A DNA stretch of 64,000 bases. It comes from Lactifluus volemus. Taxonomy: Eukaryota; Basidiomycota; Agaricomycetes; Russulales; Russulaceae. The position numbers and the translations under genes were made by a program. Each line of letters starts with the position of its first letter. The stretch's first letter is position 1. This document shows positions 22,401 to 35,147 of the stretch, piece after piece. The notes under the pieces were generated by a model. That model ran no database searches, was not told the origin of the DNA, and worked only from the letters and a program-made list of their open reading frames with translations. Where the stretch lies: assembly GCA_022376515.1 (NCBI GenBank), contig WTXI01000159.1:1-64000 (forward strand), read 5' to 3'.

Positions 22401-23450
22401 TCGGCCTCGCGAGATCACACGATTCGTGTGTGGGATACCGCGACAGGAAATATTGTAGCGGGCCCTTTTACTGGACATTCCGATGCGGTCTACTCTGTTG
22501 TATTCTCGCCGGACGGACAACGCATCGCGTCAGCCTCTGGAGATCGCACGGTTCGTGTGTGGGATGCCATCACTGGAGAGGTTGTAGTGGGCCCGTGTAC
22601 TGGACACACTGATAGGGTCCGCTCTGTTGCATTCTCGCCGGACGGGAAGCGCATTGCCTCTGCCTCGAATGACTGCACGATCCGAGTATGGGATGCTGCG
22701 ACAGGGGAGGTCGTAGCGGGCCCTTTTAATGGTCACACTCAGTTCATCAGATCTGTCGCGTTTTCACCGGACGGGCAGAGAATCGCCTCAGCCTCGGGAG
22801 ATCTCACTATTCGTGTGTGGGATTCTGCATCAGGACAAGGACTAGTAGGCCCATTTACTGGACACGCCAGTACCGTGAATTCTGTCGCATTCTCACCGGA
22901 TGGGCGGCGCATTGCATCGGCCTCGGACGATCGCACGATTCGCTTGTGGGATTCTGCTACAGGTGTGGCTGTAGCGGGCCCGTTTATTGGACACACTGAA
23001 TGGGTCAACTCGGGTTCGTTCTCACCAGACGGGCAGCGGATCACTTCGGGCTCGGGAGATTGCACAATTCGCATGTGGGATGCCACAACAGGACATGATA
23101 TTGTGGGCTCGTCTACCGGACTCACCCATTCGACTAACTCTGGTGCGTCCACTTTTGATGGGCAGCCTATCACCTCGACCTTATAAGATCACACAATTCA
23201 TATAGGGAAGCTCAGTGCAGAAGATATTGAGAGAGATCACTTTATGGACAAGTTCCCGGTCAATAGTGATGGATGGATGTATGGGGAAGATGAAGAACTC
23301 CTTTTATGGATTCCCCCCATTCACCGACCATACCTTCATAAAGCTAACACAGTGTGGGTTGGTGGCAAAAACAGAACAGAGGTAGATCTCTCAAAATTTG
23401 TGTATGGATCAAATTGGACTATGGTATATGTTCACAGTTCATCTAAATAG
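19439..23450 (+). pseudogene. Unit 2: NACHT NTPase and 14 WD40 blades, truncated tail
   Basis: NACHT exon to 21022 with Walker [10 protein letters not shown], Walker [20 protein letters not shown] and the [12 protein letters not shown] winged-helix-type motif; 55-nt intron 21023-21077; WD40 exon from 21078 with 14 blades of 43 residues. A CAA to TAA change against unit 4 stops the protein at 23184-23186, removing the last 80-odd residues (cap with [18 protein letters not shown]), still readable to 23450. NACHT oligomerises on ATP binding and the WD40 propellers sense the trigger in this family, cytosolic. No ATG opens the NACHT frame, so it depends on joining to exons 1-8, which the TAG prevents without further splicing. 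It could still yield a product lacking the cap. Confidence 0.8.
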
Positions 23451-25850
23451 AGTCACATGTATATATGCAAACTCCGATTAGTGAATCCTTCGAATTCAGT
23501 TAGCGCCACCGAGTCTGTCTGAGGATGGCCAATAGAGTAGTCCAGAAATCAAGCTATGAGAGCGTGTATCGTGTATCGTGTAGGAGTCGGTATGACAGCT
23601 GCAATTTGTATTTGGATGACATGACGATAACATCAAATGAGTGGCTAGAGAAACGGAAGGTAAGGGTGTAAAATCGCGTTTGCAACTCCGAGGTTATAAT
23701 GGGCACGCGAGGCAAAAACGAGAGGTAACGAGGGATAGTAAGATCACACGAAGTTGGGGGACAAAGTGGGCAATCAATTGATGCCCCTACGACTGTCAAT
23801 GGGTACAGAAGTACTTAGGCTACTGTACAAAAATATCATATGCTACTGCCCGAAATTGGCCGCTCGATTGGCCTGGGGTGACTACTGCATCACCTGCGAA
23901 ATGAGACTGAGACACTAAATAAAAAAGGATCTTGAAGCGAAAATGAAGGGATTATCATGATTACCGGCCGTGAGCGATCGCCCCCAACGGGGAGCGCCCG
24001 TTATCCGCGTCGGGTTACCCTCGGGGCGCCTTTGACATCGGCAGTCCCTTCCTCGAGCCCCTGCTCGCTCTGCGCATCGTCTTCTCCATCATCGGTACCC
24101 AACAGTCTTTCCCACTCCGCTATAACATTCCAGCAGGGTGACCGCAGACAAAATGAGAGTGGTGGTGGTACCACACACCTAGCGCTCCTCTCCCTCTACA
24201 CCTTCACAGAGCCAATGGTTACACTCTCTAAAGTCTTGAAAACCCTGCCAAGATCCTCCCAGGTTTCTGAGAACGCGTCTTCACTGAGGTACCAGTGAAT
24301 GAAAACCTGCTCTGAGTATAGCCACTGCCCAGTTGGGACCACTCGTCAGAAATGAAAGCTTTATTGGACAGCAAGCAGACTCTGCTAACCATGCGGATGG
24401 AATATATGCGGATGGTTTGAGGGCCATGTGAATCTTGGGGCTCGTGATAAGTTGACGAACCGGAGGGCGCGGCGGGTGTCTTGAGATGGAGATGGCTAAT
24501 GGGGATCTAAGTGGAAAGTGGATCACGGGTATATGCGTTGAAATGTGGTGTGTGAGGTCACGGTATTGATTGGTGAAGGCACTGGAGGCCAATCGCAGTT
24601 CTTCTCTGATCGTGGTTGGAAGTTGCGAAGCAACCCAATCTGGGTAACACCATGCTTATCTGACTCACTTCTCCTCTGGCAGTGAGACCGCGTTCGTGTA
24701 AGTGACGTGGCATAACGTACGTCGTTTTCGCACGACCATGAACGTCGCGTACGCCACCTTCTTCAGTACGGGTGACCAAGGGCCGATGACGATGTACGAA
24801 GCTTTTCAAGTAGCATTTATTTGTATCTTTTATATTTCTCTCCACGTCGGGATCTTAAAACCTCAAGGCAGACACTAGACCGTCATTCTTTCCCAAGCGA
24901 CTTTAGGTGCCTGGATGGGCGAGAGTCAAATGGTAATAATATAGCCGTTGCTCGACGAGGACGGCTCCTACGCTCACGTGACACTCACAGCTCAAGGGTG
25001 CCAAAACCCGACCCGAGCCTTTCCTTTACTGCTACACTTCACCCCAACGCGTTGTCGAGCTCGCGTATGGCCCCAATGTGCCCCAGCTTTTATCTGATCT
25101 GTGATGTGCGATGATGTGACCTTCATACTAGTAGGTCACAGATGAGCATCTTCAAATGGCATACCTGACCATAGGTACAGACTCCGGATCGGGGTGCTTG
25201 AGGCACAAACTGTTCTGCAGTTGAAACGGGTCCCTCCGGAGAATCCAAGACATCGTGCAAGTGTTCATCGCAAGTTGGGGCGCGGCGTGCGCAACGTGAC
25301 CCGCATGGGTGCTTGTAATGATCAACTACCCATCCCCAATTCATCAGCTTCCCCTCCGGCCCTCCAACATCTCCCACCGTACTAGTACTATCGAATTAAA
25401 ATACTCCCTTGCAAACGCAGTTGCACGATGGCGCAGACCTAAGTCGGCATGTCGGGCGACTGGGACTCTCCAAGCATCTAGGTACCGGCCTTGTCAGCAC
25501 ATTGTTGGGCAACATGAGACCATGATCTCACACTGATAGGTTCGGTGATGAAATGGTTGCATAGGTCAATATGCTTGGTTAGATCTCACTATTTATCGTC
25601 TGTGGTGCGCTTCAGTGCGTCTGGTAGTCGTAGAGTAACATAATTGTGATATGAAGTTATGGATACAAGCTCTCCTGCTAGGCGTGGAGCCAGACAACCT
25701 CCTTTTCAGCATGTGTCACCATCACGTCCTGACTCTGCAGTTGAGAGCGTCACAAGATCTTGCTCATGTGAACTCCGAGGACCGCCTTCCATCAATAAAA
25801 ATACGTGCCCAGACATGGCGTGCCGGTGCGGCTGCGTACGAGTAACAAGT
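23451..25850. other. Flank A copy 1, no gene recognised
   Basis: Near-identical to 49718-51430 except that about 700 bp here (24305-25003) is absent there. No conserved frame. It carries the copia remnant further right. Confidence 0.6.
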
Positions 25851-25859
25851 TGGCGTCTG

Positions 25860-26480
25860 TGCAACCGTACAAGGCGTGGCGTCTCCGCAGAAGGTGAGGT
25901 CGAGGTCCTTGGTGCCAGAAAGGTATCAGAAGATCGGCTTGACTTCCAATGGGTGCTCCCCCGGATTATCGATAAGGTGGATACGGTGAAATCTATGTCT
26001 GGTCGTGTGGCTACCGCAGCGTGCATGAGACTCCCGATCGCCTTGGTGGCCTCGCGGTAGCGTGAATCCTTCTTTCAGTAACGTGGGATGGATCTGAGGG
26101 GATGTCGTCCTTCGGATAAACTGCGTTCGGCAGCATGGGAGTTTTCTGCAACTTGGAGTCGGCGAGCCCGAAGCGTTTGATGATGATGTATGCTGCCTAA
26201 AGGGTGAGATAGCGCGTTCTGAGCGATCTCGATCATGAACCGTATAAGCCAATGAATCAGAGTCGTGCCCAGGTCTGGGAGAGCGTCACGTTAATGCGCG
26301 TGGAGAGCATCAGGACATCATCAATATAACTTCTGATCTGCGGCGGAAACCCGGGTTGCTTGTGTGAGGCAAAAACCGAAATCTGTGAGAGCCGTCGAAA
26401 GTGGCTATTTCAGTTTTTCAGGCGGTCAACTGAAGTGAGTTAGTGAGTTCTTCAATCACTTGACGCGACGTACGCATCCC
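25860..26480 (-). pseudogene. Ty1/copia RT / RNase H remnant (copy 2)
   Basis: Minus strand; YIDDVLMLS relic near 26315, SLMHAAVATRPDIDFTVSTLS near 26000, then GTKDLDLTF-like and RNase H pieces. Frame-broken. Same fragment as at 15600. Confidence 0.7.
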
Positions 26481-27291
26481 GATACTGCGCGCTTAGTGTG
26501 AGTTGCTCGGAAGTGAATCTGATGCAATTTTAGCAATTTAGTAAGGGTCTCAAACCAAAGGAAATACAGAAGAAAATGAAGACACTGCAGCGAAACCACG
26601 CTGTCGAAGCTGGCGGGAACGATCACATGCACACGACTCGGAGGAAGCAGAACGATTGCCTATGTAACGAGGTAGGATGCAAGCTCAGCTTTTTTTAGAA
26701 GACAAATGACATCGTTAGATAGCGTACATTATATCTCCATGTCGGTTCCGAATAAAGCCACCCTTTCGTCTTCCACTGGCACCCGCCATTGAGATGGTTA
26801 GGTAGTCATCCAGCAAACCCGTCCGGGCGACATGTTCCATCACCGTTTCCCTTCTGTAGTTTCTCACGCCGCTGACGTCGATCCTGAGAGTGGGCAGCTG
26901 TTAGCTGCTGCGGGTGACGGTGAAGGAAGGTCAGAGGTAAAGACAAGCGGTCGGAAGAGGCCTCAGCGCTCCGTGATTTGCTATGGTACCCAAACTCCGA
27001 CGTCCGCTCCGAGTCCTCTCACCTGGGCCTGCGTCCTTCCTGGTCTCACTCACCGGTTGCTTGCTGTTCATTTCGTTAGTCGTTGACTCGCCCAGTCTCC
27101 CCAACCATCCTTGCTTCCTATAAAACCATCTCCGTCGCTAGATGTCCGCCTTCCTGCTGACCCAACTCTGAGCAAACGAAAGTGGAATTCGCAAGAATGC
27201 GAGGGAGCAAAGAGGCAACTTATAAGGGGTCAACTCGCGCGGCAACGACGCCTGCGCGAAGATTCGTCCTTTCTGCAGTCCGTGGGCTCCG

Positions 27292-27528
27292 ATGCGTCTA
27301 GCCCTGGAAATGCCCAAGATACCCTTGTACTGTCCGGAATGTAGCAGCTGCAGACAATCGCTATACTCTACCGTTACCACTGCCAAGCACGAGACATATC
27401 TAGCTTCCTCAGGCTTCACCAGGGGCACGCACTCGACAAGCGACGAAGTCAAATTCCCCAGTGGTGCCCTAGCCGCACCCTTCGGATTCGTCAACCTCTC
27501 GAAGGGTCAGCGTATCAACTTTCGCTAG
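27292..27528 (+). CDS. Small hypothetical frame conserved between the two A flanks
   Basis: Open frame of 78 codons ending DEVKFPSGALAAPFGFVNLS... and stop. The copy at 53036-53272 is open over the same length with three residue changes. In the A' flanks (17110-17310 and 42890-42960) the sequence is decayed or deleted. It overlaps a second open frame (27111-27344, Ser-rich) in another phase. No TTG/ATG context or family match that I recognise; it may be the end of a lost gene. Low confidence as a real gene. Confidence 0.25.
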   Translation: MRLALEMPKIPLYCPECSSCRQSLYSTVTTAKHETYLASSGFTRGTHSTSDEVKFPSGALAAPFGFVNLSKGQRINFR

Positions 27529-28047
27529 GGCATAGTTTTAAGGCATGGGCCACTTGCATTGAAATTATCTACTTTAAAGGATAAAGGGAACTGGATGTAC
27601 GAGGATTCATCTGATTCAGGACCATAGTCAGTCGTTCAGTGGAGGGCATCTTCATTGTATACGGGACTATGTAATTAACTGTCATAATTCATCTTTTCTC
27701 CCGCACCGTGTACCATACCACGCTTGCTCATATGAAGGTGAATAAGCGATTACGTTTAGATTTGGCTTCGACCTCGCAAGCATCCCCCAAACCCAGGTCT
27801 TCAGCCAAATGGCCCTTGCATATGCCAGCGTGCGAGTAAGAATCTGCTCTGGCATAACTCCACCAAATTGGCCTACTCGCGTGAGGGTTGCCAGTGCGCT
27901 TCCACTGGCAGGTGTCAACGTAACTGTTGTTGGTTGTTTGTTCCCAACAATGAAGCGCCCTCAGAGTCGGGGCTGCCAACAGCAGCGCAAGTGCTTGTCT
28001 CAACTTCTCACTTCAGTCTACGATGGCTCTTCCACAACCGAATACGT

Positions 28048-29589
28048 ATGCCAACGTCTTTCACACCTGATGCCGATGTTCCCGTTAACCATTACCATAG
28101 CCCAGATCCTCCAAACTCCGGAATCGGGTACATCAGTCACTCCATCCTCGTTTTCGATTCTAGTATTTACTCAGATAATTGCCTTTGATTAGTGCGATCA
28201 GCGATCAGGCCAGCGAAATGCAATCGAGTATACCCCAGCTCGAGGTCACTGGTACCTATCTTAGTAATTCTACTCTGATAATTACTAAATCTCTCCCTCT
28301 TGTCAGTCCTAAGGGCCCACAATCTTCCTCGTCTTAAAGTCCTCCCGGGTAAAGAGAGACATTTTTATGTTACAGTGGCCAACGGGAAGAATACATGGCA
28401 GACACGATCGAGGCAGAGCGTAGCGCAGCACGTGGAGTGGAACGAAAAAGTTGATGCATTGTGAGAGCTGCTACTGTCGGACTTTTATGCCCATGTCCAA
28501 CTGACTCTCCTGCAGTGCTTTACCACCACTCTCCAGTGTTACAATATCTCTCTATGCGAAGAGGACCGTGCGGACAGACATCCTTATCGGAAGGCAGGAG
28601 GTCACTTGCGAAGCTCGACGCGGTCCGTCTATTCCTTCGAATCCTTACTCGTGCGCTTGCTGAGCGTCCTACATGTAGAACTCGAGATTATATTCAGCAG
28701 TGGTGATGGACATTTAAGAGAGCCGGCCATACTCCTGTTAACTATCTCCGCGTCGACGAACTCTCTAAATGCGGTAGCCACTAGCCCAAGTCCTACAACG
28801 ACAGCACTGGACAATCCTGGCGCTGAAGAAGCTGGTGCACGTCCTGGTGACCTTCCTACCGGGGGTAATACTCTTGTGGGACCAGTACAAGATGGTCACA
28901 CGGAGATCTCACGTACTGTCGATCGTGCCGAGGAAGCCATGAAAGGTATGGATACGATGACCGCATGGGAGGGTGCCATTGGTGTTGTCAAGCAAGTACT
29001 CGACACTATCGGTCCAATCGCAGATGTATGTCTCATCGATTTTCCACATCCGTTGCTTTGCTGAGCTAGCCTTTGCGCTTCAGTTGCTCCCCCATGCACA
29101 GCTAGCATGGAAACTGCTCTCAAAGATTCCCGAGGTGTGTCTCCGTGCTCTGTCGGAGGATATCGATGGTCCAATCTTTTTCTGCCGTCAGACTTTGCTA
29201 CTCCAGTTGAAGCGTGACGACAACGTCAGAACATTACTTCAGGCAATCCTGGACGCGTTTGACTTTGCAAAGAAAGCGGACGTTCTGAGGAACATGGACC
29301 CGGAGTCTACGCAACCGAAAATCCTGGATGAGATGCTGGAGTGTGTCTCGGAATGTGCCAATTTATCACATCGTATGCGGAGGATGTGCAAGTCGGTACG
29401 CCGTCCTGACCTCTCTGCGGTCATTCATCATAATAATTTGATTTAGGAAAGCGGACTTTGAAGAATGTTGTCCGCCAGGTTGATGCGAGAATTGATGAGT
29501 ATCGCACAAACCTTGCTCGACTGCGAGATAATTTCCTCGCGAGTACTGCTGTCGTCACTGGGATTGCTGTACTAGAAGCTGGTGCGTAG
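28048..29589 (+). pseudogene. Unit 3: N-terminal exons 1-8 of NLR
   Basis: Same exon plan as unit 2. Introns: 28128-28192, 28252-28306, 28461-28515, 28651-28697, 29026-29083, 29135-29191, 29396-29446. The C2-like part is intact here (VEWNEKVDAFALPP, SLYAKRTVRTDILIGRQEV) with a 9-bp in-frame deletion after GDGH. Exon 7 has lost one base (TGTGCCAATTTATC near 29360), shifting frame. The in-frame TAG at 29587-29589 is kept. This copy gives the clearest view of the C2 exons. Confidence 0.65.
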
Positions 29590-32500
29590 TCCTAAAGTAA
29601 TAGGATTGTCGGATAATCTTCCTGACGAGGGCCACACAGAATTGGACGCAAAAATCAGAGAATTGCCTTGTAAAGGAGGCTGGCGATATGGCAATGGGAA
29701 GCGCTGTCTTCCGGGCACACGCGAAGACTTTCTGGATCATATCGTCAAGTGGGTCGAGAGTCCTGAATCTCAACGTGGGCTCGTGCTCCTCGGCCAAGCA
29801 GGCACAGGAAAGTCTTCAATCGCACATGAATCGCACGCCTATTCCAGAATAAGTGCTGTGCATTTACTTCGCATTTTTGCGGAAAGAGGGATCCAAGGAT
29901 GAAGCTTACCAGCTGTTCACGACACTCGCTCGCGATCTCTCCGATCGCTATCATCCGTTCAAATTAGCGCTCGGGAGGTACTGAAGAATGATCCGTCTCT
30001 TCGTATACTCCACATTATCGCACACTCTTCGAATCCCTTCTCCTCGAACCAGTCAAGAACATTCAGTTCACCGACCCAATCCTTATTGTCATCGATGCGT
30101 TGGACGAGAGTGGCGATGCAATCGGTCAAGTCGGGTTGCACAAGTTTCTAGCTCAACATCTGTTCGAGTTGCCATCCAATTTCCGTATCCTCATCACCTC
30201 GAGGCCGGAGAACGGCGTCGAACATGCGTTCTGTAATGCGTTGTCCGTACGCACCCTCTATATGGATGATCACAAACTGGCTGCAAAAACGGAGCAAGAT
30301 ATTGGGTTATATCTCCGGGGCGAACTCCCTTTGGTCTTGTTCGAACGACATGGTGTTGAACTCGCAAAGGCAGCAGAAGGATTGTTTCAGTGGGCAGCCG
30401 TTGCCTCCGGGCTAATAAACAATCCTCCTCCTAGCTTTGGGTTTAGCAAGAAGCAGGTGATACAGCGTCTATTGGGGCACTCTCGAGGTCGGGATGGGCA
30501 AGATCCTTTGGACCAGCTATATGGAGAGGTTCTGGAAGGGTACTTCAAGCCGGTTGCAGCACAGATCCTATTTCGTTCCGTGATGGGGCAGCTTTTTGCT
30601 GCTCTTGTTCCGCTTTCCATCCGCTCTTTGACTACTCTGCGACGATATGCACCCCAGGGTGACCCCGAGGACCCTGACCTCGAGGATTCGGAATGCGTTG
30701 TCGAGATGCTCCGTCACCTTGGCTCACTTCTCAGTAACGTGACCTCATCCGACGATACCCTCCCGATCATCCCTCTCCACACCTCATTTCGTGACTTCCT
30801 GGCCGATGAGAAGAGTGGGGCATTCCACATCGACCTTGGCAGGGCTCACCGTCAGCTGGCACATTCCTGTCTTGGATTAATGGTGAATGAGCTCAAGTTC
30901 AACATTTGCAAACTGGAATCGTCATATTTCGCCAACAGGGATCTTCCAGACCTTGAATCTCGAATTTCAGAATACATTCCACCCGCTTTATCGTATGCGT
31001 GCATTTTCTGGGGCGATCATTTAGAACGTCTTGGTATTGAACAGGACCTCTTCCCAAAACTTCGATTGCTGTTCGAGACGACGTTTCTTTTTTGGCTGGA
31101 AGTGCTTAGCATCAAGAGCAGTGTCGGTCTTGCGTCACGGGCATTGGCATCCCTGAACACATGGTTGCGGTCTGATCAGCAGAAGGTAGGCGGCTCTAAT
31201 CATGTTATATGACATGTAGTAACTCTTGGGTACAATTTCAGCAATCATTCCAATCGGAGGTTGAGAATCTGTTGGCATTAGTCGACGATGGGTTCGCTTT
31301 TGTGCGGTATTTTGGGACGGCTATATCAAGAAGCGTCCCGCATATATATATATCTGCACTCCCTTTTGCGCCATCCTCTTCCCGCATCGTCGAGCACCAC
31401 CTTCACCTATTCCCCCATACATTGGTGTTGAGACGCGGACAGTTATCTGATTGGCCAGCATTGGAAATGACTATTCAAGCACATGACGGAGAAGTCGAGT
31501 CTGTTGTATTCTCGCCAGACGGGCAGCGGATCGCCTCAGGCTCGCGAGATTGCACGATTCGGGTGTGGGATGCTACGACGGGGGAAGTTGTAGCGGGACC
31601 GTTTACTGGACACACCAAAGATGTCTTCTCTGTCGCATTCTCGCCTGACGGGAAACGCATCGCCTCGGCCTCGGAGGACTGCACGATTTGCGTGTGGGAT
31701 GCTGCCACAGGAGAGGTCGTAGCGGGACCATTTAATGGACACACGGATTGGGTCAGATGCGTTGCATTCTCACCGAACGGGCAATACATCGCCTCAGCCT
31801 CGGACGATCGCACGATTCGTATTTGGGATGCCGCAACTGGAGAGGTCATAGCAGGCCCATTTATTGGACACATCGACGAGGTTTTCTTTGTTACATTCTC
31901 ACCAGACGGGAAACGTATCGCCTCTGCCTCTGATGATTGCACGATTCGCATGTGGGATGCTGCTACTGGAGAGGTCGCAGCAGGCCCGTATACTGGACAC
32001 ACCGAACCGGTCCGCTGTGTTGCATTCTCACCGGACGGGAAGCATGTCGCTTCGGCCTCTGACGATCGCACCATTCGTGTGTGGGATACCGCAACAGCAA
32101 TAGTGGTAGCTGGTCCATTTACTGGACACACCGGTGCCATCTACTCTATTGCATTCTCGCCGGACGGGAAATGCATCACCTCAGGCTCGCTCGATCGCAC
32201 GATTTGCGTTTGGGATTCCGCAACAGGTCAGATCGTAGCAGGCCCATTTACTGGACACACAGCTTCCATATTTTCTATTTCAGTCTCACCTGACGGGCAG
32301 CGCATTGCCTCGGCCTCGGATGATCGCACGGTTTGCGTGTGGCATCCCAGAGAAGGAGTGGCAGGGGCCTCGTTTACCGGACATACCCAATCGATCTTTT
32401 CTGTTGCACTCTCACCAGATGGGCAACGGATAGCCTCGGCCTCTGCAGATTGCACAATTTGTGTGTGGGATGCCGCAACAGGAGAGCTCACAGCAGGTCC

Positions 32501-33613
32501 GTTTACTGGTCACACTGATTGGGTCCTTTTTGTTGTGTTCTCGCCTGAAGGGCAGCGGATCGCCTCGGCCTCGCGAGATCGCACGATTCACGCGTGGATA
32601 CTGCGACAGGCAATGTTATAGCGGGCCTTTTTACTGGACATACCGATGAGGTCAACTCTGTTGCATTCTCGCCGGACGGACAACGCATCGCTTCGGCTTC
32701 GGACGATCTGACGATTCGTGTGTGGGAAGCCAGGACGGGAGAGGTTGTAGTGGGCCCGATTACTGGACACACTGAGGCAGTCCGCTCTGTTGCATTCTCG
32801 CCAGACGGGAAGCGCATCGCCTCTGCCTCGGATGACTGCACGATTCGTGTATGGGATGCTGCGACAGGGCAGGTCGTAGCGGGCCCTTTTAATGGTCACA
32901 CTCACTTAATCACATCTGTCGCGTTTTCACCGGACGGGCAGCGAATCGCCTCAGCCTCGGGAGATCACACGATTCGTGTGTGGGATTCTGTGACAGGACA
33001 AGAAGTAGTAGGCCCTGCTCCTGAACACGCCGATTGCGTCAACTGTGTTGCACTCTCACCGGATGGGCGGTGCATTGCATCGGCCTCGGACGATCGCACG
33101 ATTCGTCTGTGGGATTCTGCTACAGGTGTGGCCGTAGCGGCCCCGTTCCTTGGACACACTGAATGGGTCCACTCGGTTGCATTCTCACCAGACAGGCAGC
33201 GGATCGTTTCTGCCTCGGGAGATTGCACGATTCGCATGTGGGATGTCACAACAAGACTAGATGTTGTGGGCTCGTCTACCGGACTCACGCAATCGACTAA
33301 CTCTGGTACGTCCACTTTTGATGGGCAGCCTATCACCTCGACCTTACGAGATCACACGATTCATGTAGGGAAGCTCAGAGCAGAATATATCGAGAAAGAT
33401 CACTTTATGGAGAAATTCTTGGTCAATAGTGATGGGTGGATGTATGGGGAAGATAAAGAACTCCTTTTGTGGATTCCTCCCATTCACCGGCCATATCTTC
33501 ATAAAGCTAACACAGTCTGGGTTGCTGGCAAAGATAGAACGGAGGTAGATCTGTCGAATTTTGTGTATGGATTACATTGGGCTATGGTATACATTCACAA
33601 CTCATCTGAATAG
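29590..33613 (+). pseudogene. Unit 3: NACHT and WD40 exons, multiple frameshifts
   Basis: NACHT exon to 31185, intron 31186-31241, WD40 exon 31242-33613. The NACHT frame breaks just after Walker A ([11 protein letters not shown] instead of HEVAR), with single-base losses near 29829, 29864, 29976 and 30004; it is open again from about 30010 through Walker B, SRPE and the winged-helix region. The WD40 exon is open through blade 9, loses one G near 32595, and is open again for blades 10-14 and the complete cap to the TAG at 33611. With at least six one-base deletions this is either a decayed gene or a stretch of poor consensus. Confidence 0.85.
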
Positions 33614-35147
33614 AGTCACATGTATATATGCAAACTCTGATTAGTGAATCCTTCGAATTCAGTTAGCACCAGTGAGGGTGTCTGAGGTATGACCAGCAGA
33701 GTCGTCTTTTCGATATTAGGTCAGGTACTGGTATTTCAAGTTGGTCATTGCATTAAAACACACGCATTCTCAGGCTTAAGGCGGTGTTGGTTTTTGTGTC
33801 TAGCGGCTCAGGTTTCCTTTCACGTTCTCGCTGAAGTCGCCGAGGGAATCAAGTATTTCGTCTGAGACATCATTTTCTGGCTCGCAGAAGATACTGCATC
33901 TGTCCAAAGACACCTAGAGATGCAGTGGCCTGTGCACCGAAGAATAACATGCGCTCGAGCCAGGTCTTCCCTGTGTCACGCAGTTCCGTGGCCACCCTGG
34001 TGAGCCACTTGCGGTTGCATCCCCAACGGGTGCACTTGAGGCTGGCGATGGCATCAGTGTGTTGCAGTGGGGACCCCAAGTATTAGCGTCATGGAATACC
34101 ACTTATGAGCGATCGAGAAGTAAAGCTGCTAGTAGGGCTACAGAGAGCGTGTATCGGGCCAAGCGAGACAAGGGAAGGGGTGTGTGAGTCAGTTATGATC
34201 GCCATGATAGCCACCCGTGACATTGCACGATGTAACTGCAGTGCAAGTGGTACTTTGTAAATGTCGTACCTTTCAATCACGATGCTGAATCACGCCTTCA
34301 TGCCGCTGTAGGCCGTAGCTCTGGAAAACCTGCCCCTCCGCCACACGATGAGTAGAAAAACTTGGCGCGCACGAAGGATCTGAACCTAGTTGTTCAGTTG
34401 CGCGCACTGATCCCATTCCCCATCGAACATATTGAAAATCGACACAAACGCACCAAACGCCCCTTGCGCGCGTTGACGAAAAATACACCTACAACGTATT
34501 ACTATCCTCCTCTCACACTGGCAAAGTCTTCATGGTAGTTGTGGCTAGTCGTGCCGTCTCGACCCAGCTGCCAGTCGGTGCTCCGGGCCGATGCTCAGGT
34601 CCGCGCCACAAATTCCCACAATGATGAGCGCGCGCGAGTTCCGAATTGGCGTCCAGAGGGGGATTGTCAAGATCGCCATCTCCCCGGTTCGATGGGATGT
34701 CACTGCCCTGCTGGCTCTTGTCTGAGTTGACTCGGAAACGTTCTATTCGGCTCATGGATTCGCGCGGCGCCATTACCACTTGTGTAGCATGAAAGCCATA
34801 ATTTTGCGGACTGTTTTTCGTTGAGGGACGTGTGTCACTAATAACACGACAGCTCCGGATCCACATAGTGTCGCGTTCAAGCTTATTCTTATATATCTTC
34901 TCTCCCTCTTTGTCCATTTTTTTAGAGATGCAAACTGAGTTACGTGTGGCTTCTTCGGACGTATGACGTAATTTCTGCTTCTTCAAGTTGCACTTGGCAC
35001 TTGGACGAGTGAGGCTGGCAGTCTGGATGATAATAACACAAATAAGAAAAGATTTCGCTAAGAAAGGTTTCTCAACCTGCTTTATACTTGCTTCATACCG
35101 CTTCTCTGCAAACCTTTTGCACACACCCACACTTTGCTTTAAAAAAC
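33614..35147. other. Flank B copy 1, proximal part, no gene recognised
   Basis: 3' flank of unit 3, near-identical to 59386-60935. A minus-strand frame covers 34513-35157, but small indels break it in the second copy, so I do not call it. Confidence 0.55.
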
